Assembly (NCBI GenBank): GCA_025059045.1
Contig: JANXEA010000005.1
Span: forward strand, 1-64,000
Direction of reading: 5' to 3'
Length of the DNA: 64,000 nt
Source of the DNA: Candidatus Bathyarchaeota archaeon
GTDB taxonomy: Archaea; Thermoproteota; Bathyarchaeia; Bathyarchaeales; DTEX01
Part shown: one piece after another, positions 60,669 through 64,000 of the stretch
Layout: every line of letters begins with the position of its first letter
Position numbering within the stretch: the first letter of the stretch is position 1
Position numbers and translations under genes: made by a program
Notes under the pieces: model-generated
Seen by the model: the letters and a program-made list of their open reading frames with translations, nothing else
Told to the model about the DNA's origin: nothing
Database searches by the model: none

Positions 60669-62975
60669 ATGCCCCTGTATGGTCTAACCGCACACTTTAA
60701 GGGCAGGGGAATGTGTTCGCAAGTGGTAGAGTCCGCTCTAGAGACTATTCCTAAAGCACAGAAGACCAATGTCGACAATCTGCCAATAAAGGTCTTGCAT
60801 GTTGATGATGAAGAAGATTTCTTGAGCGTTGCTAAAGAGTGTCTAGAGTTGGAGGGCGCCTTCAATGTACATACCGCATCATCCGTTGATGAGGCAATTG
60901 AGAAGATGAAAAAGTCGGAATACGACGCAATTATCTGCGATTATTTCATGCCTAAAAAAGATGGACTGACATTTCTGGAGATGTTAAGGAAAGATGGAAA
61001 CAACATTCCTTTCATTATTTTTACAGGTAAGGGAGGAGAGGAGATAGCTGTAAGAGCATTAAACCTTGGGGCAGATGGTTACATCAATAAAAACGGCGAC
61101 CCACACAGGGTCTACTGCGAACTTGCACATATTATAGGGCAAGCCATAGAAAAGAGGAAATCCGAGAAGCTTTTGAAGTTATCTGAAGCCAAGTATCGCG
61201 CGGTTTTCGATAGTTCAAATGACTGCATACTCCTGCTAGACCTGAAAGGCAACATTATGGATGTAAACAACGTCGCTATGAAATATGGATTCAGGAAAGA
61301 GGATCTAATCGGCAGAAACGTAACCGAATTTGTTTCGTTAAAGGATAAATTACAACTGCTCAAGGATATTGCCAAGAAACTGAGGGGAGAGTCAGTCGAA
61401 AACCTAATTGAGGTAAAGACCCCCAAGGGGAATGTTCTTGCTGCATATAGATGCAAACCCTTAGTCGTGGACGGACGGGTCGTCGGCATACATGCAGTAT
61501 TGGCCGATGTCACAAAAAGTAAGGAGATGGAGAGAAACTATCAGGCAGTGTTTGAGAACACAGGCACAGCCATGTGCATAATAGATGAGGATAATACTCT
61601 CTCTTTAGTGAACAAAGAATTTGAGAAGATAAGCGGCTACTCAAAGGGGGAGATTGAAGGAAAGAAGAAGTGGACAGAGTTCGTAACCCCAGAGTATAGG
61701 CGGATTATGGAGAAATATCAAGTAGAGAGACGGAGGAAAGGCGGAAAGGCTCCTACCCAGTATACCTTTGACTTTATGAATAGAAACGGGCAAAAAAGAA
61801 AGATGCTCATAAATGTTGGATTGCTTCCAGGAACGAAGAAGTCAGTCGCCTCTCTCCTAGATATAACCGAATATGAGGAGACCCAGAAAAAAATCAAGAA
61901 ACTCAGTGAAGCCCTCCATGAGAGTGAGGAGACATACCGAGCGCTCATTAATGGCATGAATGATACAGCATGGGTTATAGGCTTCGATGGCAAATTCATA
62001 GATGTCAACGATGCTGCAGTCAGGGTTTTAGGATACTCAAGAGATGAACTACTGAAGATGGGTCCACCGGACATCGACTCCACATTAACGGAGGAGCAGA
62101 TCAGAGAGCTCATTAAAAATATGCCGAAGGACAAGATACAAGTCTTCGAGACCACCCATATTACCAAGGATGGAAGGATAATCCCCGTAGAGATTTCATC
62201 AAGCCTTGTAACATATAAGGGGAAAACAGCGATTCTAAGCATCGCGAGAGACCTCACAGAACGTAAGAAGGCAGAAGAAAAACTGAGAAAGACTATGGAC
62301 GAGCTTAGGCTAGCCAACGAGAAGCTAAGTGTTGTAGGAAAGTGGACGAGGCATGACGCCCGAAACAAACTTTCGGTTATTAAGAGCCACATATACTTGG
62401 CAAAGAAGAAGCTGCCAGCTGACCATCCGGCCCTAAAGCATCTGAACGAGGTTGAACTGGCCTGCGATCAGATCGTCAGAATATTCGATTTTGCAAGCCA
62501 ATATGAGATGCTGGGTAAGGAGAAAAGGTTCTATGTTAACGTCGGAAAAAGCATCGACGACGCAATCTCACTAATCTCAAACCTGAACAACATAAAGATT
62601 ATCAACAATTGTTACGAGCTAACCGTACTTGCCGACTCTCAGCTGAGACAGCTATTCTATAACCTAATCGATAATTCAGTTAAGCACGGCAAGACCGTAA
62701 ACCAGATAAAGATACATTTTGAGGAAGACGAGGATAAACTGAATCTAGTGTATGAAGATAATGGTGTTGGAATATCAGACAAAGTTCGGCGCAACCTCTT
62801 TAAGGAGGGACATGGAGAGGTAGGCGGCTATGGACTATACCTAGCCGCTAAACTCTGCGAAATATACGGCTGGAAGATAGACGAGACAGGAGAATACGGG
62901 AAAGGAGCAAAATTCACACTAACAATACCGAAAACAAACGTGGAAGGGGAGCAGCTCTACAAACTACATCGATGA
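60669..62975 (+). CDS. Hybrid sensor histidine kinase: receiver - multiple PAS - HisKA/HATPase
   Basis: The N-terminal receiver domain has VLHVDDEED, the phosphoacceptor D91 in IICDYFMP and FTGKGG. At least three PAS domains follow (about 175-290, 290-410, 425-540; typical ISGYSKGEIEGKK and VLGYSRDELLKM). The kinase core begins with the phosphorylated histidine H562 in RHDARNKLSVIKSHI and ends with N/G boxes FYNLIDNSVKHG and GGYGLYLAAKLCEIYGW. There is no membrane segment, so it senses a cytoplasmic cue. The receiver in front is the arrangement of archaeal kinases that lack a separate regulator. No cognate DNA-binding regulator is beside it. A second start is M15. Confidence 0.92.
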   Translation: MPLYGLTAHFKGRGMCSQVVESALETIPKAQKTNVDNLPIKVLHVDDEEDFLSVAKECLELEGAFNVHTASSVDEAIEKMKKSEYDAIICDYFMPKKDGLTFLEMLRKDGNNIPFIIFTGKGGEEIAVRALNLGADGYINKNGDPHRVYCELAHIIGQAIEKRKSEKLLKLSEAKYRAVFDSSNDCILLLDLKGNIMDVNNVAMKYGFRKEDLIGRNVTEFVSLKDKLQLLKDIAKKLRGESVENLIEVKTPKGNVLAAYRCKPLVVDGRVVGIHAVLADVTKSKEMERNYQAVFENTGTAMCIIDEDNTLSLVNKEFEKISGYSKGEIEGKKKWTEFVTPEYRRIMEKYQVERRRKGGKAPTQYTFDFMNRNGQKRKMLINVGLLPGTKKSVASLLDITEYEETQKKIKKLSEALHESEETYRALINGMNDTAWVIGFDGKFIDVNDAAVRVLGYSRDELLKMGPPDIDSTLTEEQIRELIKNMPKDKIQVFETTHITKDGRIIPVEISSSLVTYKGKTAILSIARDLTERKKAEEKLRKTMDELRLANEKLSVVGKWTRHDARNKLSVIKSHIYLAKKKLPADHPALKHLNEVELACDQIVRIFDFASQYEMLGKEKRFYVNVGKSIDDAISLISNLNNIKIINNCYELTVLADSQLRQLFYNLIDNSVKHGKTVNQIKIHFEEDEDKLNLVYEDNGVGISDKVRRNLFKEGHGEVGGYGLYLAAKLCEIYGWKIDETGEYGKGAKFTLTIPKTNVEGEQLYKLHR

Positions 62976-63155
62976 AAAGTAATTAATTGAGCCAGCACAT
63001 TATCAAACTTTTTCGAAAACGTTTACCCGTTAATCAGATTGGAAAGAAAGAAGCGAACACGCAGATCATGTAGACTGTGAAACTATAAAATGAATTCACA
63101 AATGTTAAGGCGTGTCCACCCATAATTATCCCATAAAAAAGGAGCAAAGGATAGT

Positions 63156-63590
63156 ATGCACCGATTATTTAGAAATAAGCGCGGCGTAAGCCCTGTAATA
63201 GCCACGCTACTCCTCATATCGATCGCGGTTGCAGCGAGCGTCATCGTCTACTCATGGGTCACAGCCATGGTGACTCAGCAGGGTCAGCAAGCACAAGTGA
63301 TGATAAAAATAGATTCAGTACAGTTTGAAAACAATACTACTGTTAACGTAACAGTAAGGAATACGGGCACAGTACCCGCAAAGATAGGCAGCATATATGT
63401 TTACGCGGCAAATGGTACAAGGGTCGGGGCCAAGAACTTTGATGTAGAGATCCAAGTTGGCGGTACAGCATCCTTTAACGTTACAATTAACGGCAATTAT
63501 ACACCTGCTGCAGGATATTGGGTCAGAGTTGTCGCCAGCACTGGTTATTACGCTCAAGAGATTTTCTTTGCGCCTTCGCAACAGCCTTAG
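63156..63590 (+). CDS. Archaeal type IV pilin/archaellin-like protein
   Basis: The N-terminus MHRLFRNKRG/VSPVIATLLLIS is a class III signal peptide. The cleavage site is after Gly10 of the basic stretch, and the hydrophobic VSPVIATLLLISIAVAASVIVYSW helix polymerises into the filament core (DUF1628/DUF1628-like pilins). The remaining ~100 residues are a Thr/Val/Asn-rich beta domain with likely N-glycosylation sites (NNTT, NVTV, NGT, NVT, NYT). A prepilin peptidase is not in the window. It is followed by a T7 run and a KaiC/ArlH-like gene. Confidence 0.88.
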   Translation: MHRLFRNKRGVSPVIATLLLISIAVAASVIVYSWVTAMVTQQGQQAQVMIKIDSVQFENNTTVNVTVRNTGTVPAKIGSIYVYAANGTRVGAKNFDVEIQVGGTASFNVTINGNYTPAAGYWVRVVASTGYYAQEIFFAPSQQP

Positions 63591-63618
63591 CTGTAAGAGA
63601 AATAATAATGATCCCGCA

Positions 63619-63625
63619 TTTTTTT
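63619..63625 (+). terminator. T7 terminator after the pilin gene
   Basis: Seven consecutive T bases about 30 bases after the pilin stop codon form a typical archaeal terminator, separating pilin from the ATPase gene. Confidence 0.4.
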
Positions 63626-63659
63626 ATCTTAACCCATGCCTAAAAATGGGGTCCGCCAA

Positions 63660-64000
63660 ATGATTAGTGAAACAGCTAGAGATAGGAGAGGTGTTTTAAG
63701 AAGCAGCATTGAACGACCATTCGCATTAATTGAGGCTGGAAGGACTGTCAGGGAGGCTCAATTCGAGGCTCAGATTCTAGGCCCAAGAAACGTTCCATCA
63801 GGGATTACTGGTTTAGATACCTTCTTAGACGGAGGCTTACCTGATAGGAGCTTGCTTCTCATTCTCGGGGAGACTGGAAGCCACTATGAAACATTTGTAC
63901 AGCAAGTGATGATTAACCATCTCTCGAATGGTGGAAGAGCCGCCTACTACTTGACGGAGAACTTAGCCGTTGACATTCGGCAGAAGATGGAAATCTTTCG
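63660..64000 (+). CDS. KaiC/ArlH-like RecA-fold protein with degenerate P-loop (3' end outside window)
   Basis: The visible 113 residues begin MISETARDRRG and reach GPRNVPSGITGLDTFLDGGLPDRSLLLI, the usual KaiC/ArlH entry to the P-loop. Where GxxGxGKT should follow, the sequence reads LGETGSHYETFVQQV, so the lysine and Ser/Thr of Walker A are missing (His-Tyr-Glu instead). Nucleotide binding by the normal P-loop is therefore doubtful. It starts at ATG 63660, right after the pilin, and resembles ArlH in context. The rest of the gene lies beyond base 64000. Confidence 0.75.
   Translation, partial: MISETARDRRGVLRSSIERPFALIEAGRTVREAQFEAQILGPRNVPSGITGLDTFLDGGLPDRSLLLILGETGSHYETFVQQVMINHLSNGGRAAYYLTENLAVDIRQKMEIF

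Overview
The window looks like chromosome of a TACK-type archaeon, most probably a Bathyarchaeia-like lineage. This is inferred from gene content, not from a phylogeny. The archaeal signs are a family-B replicative DNA polymerase, endonuclease Q with a PCNA-binding tail, aEF-2 with the IHEDP-HRG loop seen in crenarchaeal EF-2, a PAC2 protein, a UPF0282 protein, 2-phosphosulfolactate phosphatase, a class III pilin, a tRNA-His that carries an intron in its D-loop, and TATA boxes about 25-35 nt upstream of starts. No rRNA, CRISPR array or intact insertion sequence was seen.

Layout. 1-1.34 kb: the end of a P-loop ATPase gene followed by a tRNA 3'-end-like fragment, possibly the right edge of an integrated element. 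1.6-16 kb: housekeeping genes (MBL hydrolase, MobB/Fe-S fusion, AIM24, nitroreductase, asparagine-synthase-like PP-loop enzyme, PolB, VTT membrane protein, EndoQ, free Met-R-sulfoxide reductase, PAC2, GatB, ComB, class II aldolase). 16-25.6 kb: two small genes, aEF-2, a three-gene operon (tail-anchored protein, MoxR ATPase, HExxH+VWA protein), a transporter-like membrane protein with a palindromic operator, SpoIIM-like and HypE-like genes. 25.7-41 kb: an extracytoplasmic block of pectate lyase, two large polytopic membrane proteins flanking a 1543-residue M28-like/FtsX fusion, and two PQQ-type propeller proteins. 41-46 kb: UPF0282 and purS-purL-purQ. 46-54 kb: an FG-GAP propeller protein and a compact five-gene operon, kdgK - eda/VOC - SDR - FAD oxidoreductase - FMN (DHOD-like) oxidoreductase. 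54-59 kb: tRNA-His, CBS protein, tRNA-Ala, then three consecutive frameshifted genes. 59-64 kb: GH4 glycosidase, sensor kinase, pilin and a KaiC/ArlH-like ATPase with a broken P-loop that runs off the window.

Read together, pectate lyase, the FG-GAP protein, the GH4 glycosidase and the KDG kinase/KDPG aldolase/SDR operon suggest pectin or polyuronate breakdown to pyruvate and glyceraldehyde 3-phosphate. The FAD/FMN oxidoreductase pair co-transcribed with the KDG genes and the M28-like/FtsX membrane block are the parts I cannot assign to a known system. The best candidates for something undescribed are those two, the HExxH-VWA/MoxR/tail-anchor operon, the noncoding element near 25.7 kb and the D-loop intron in tRNA-His.
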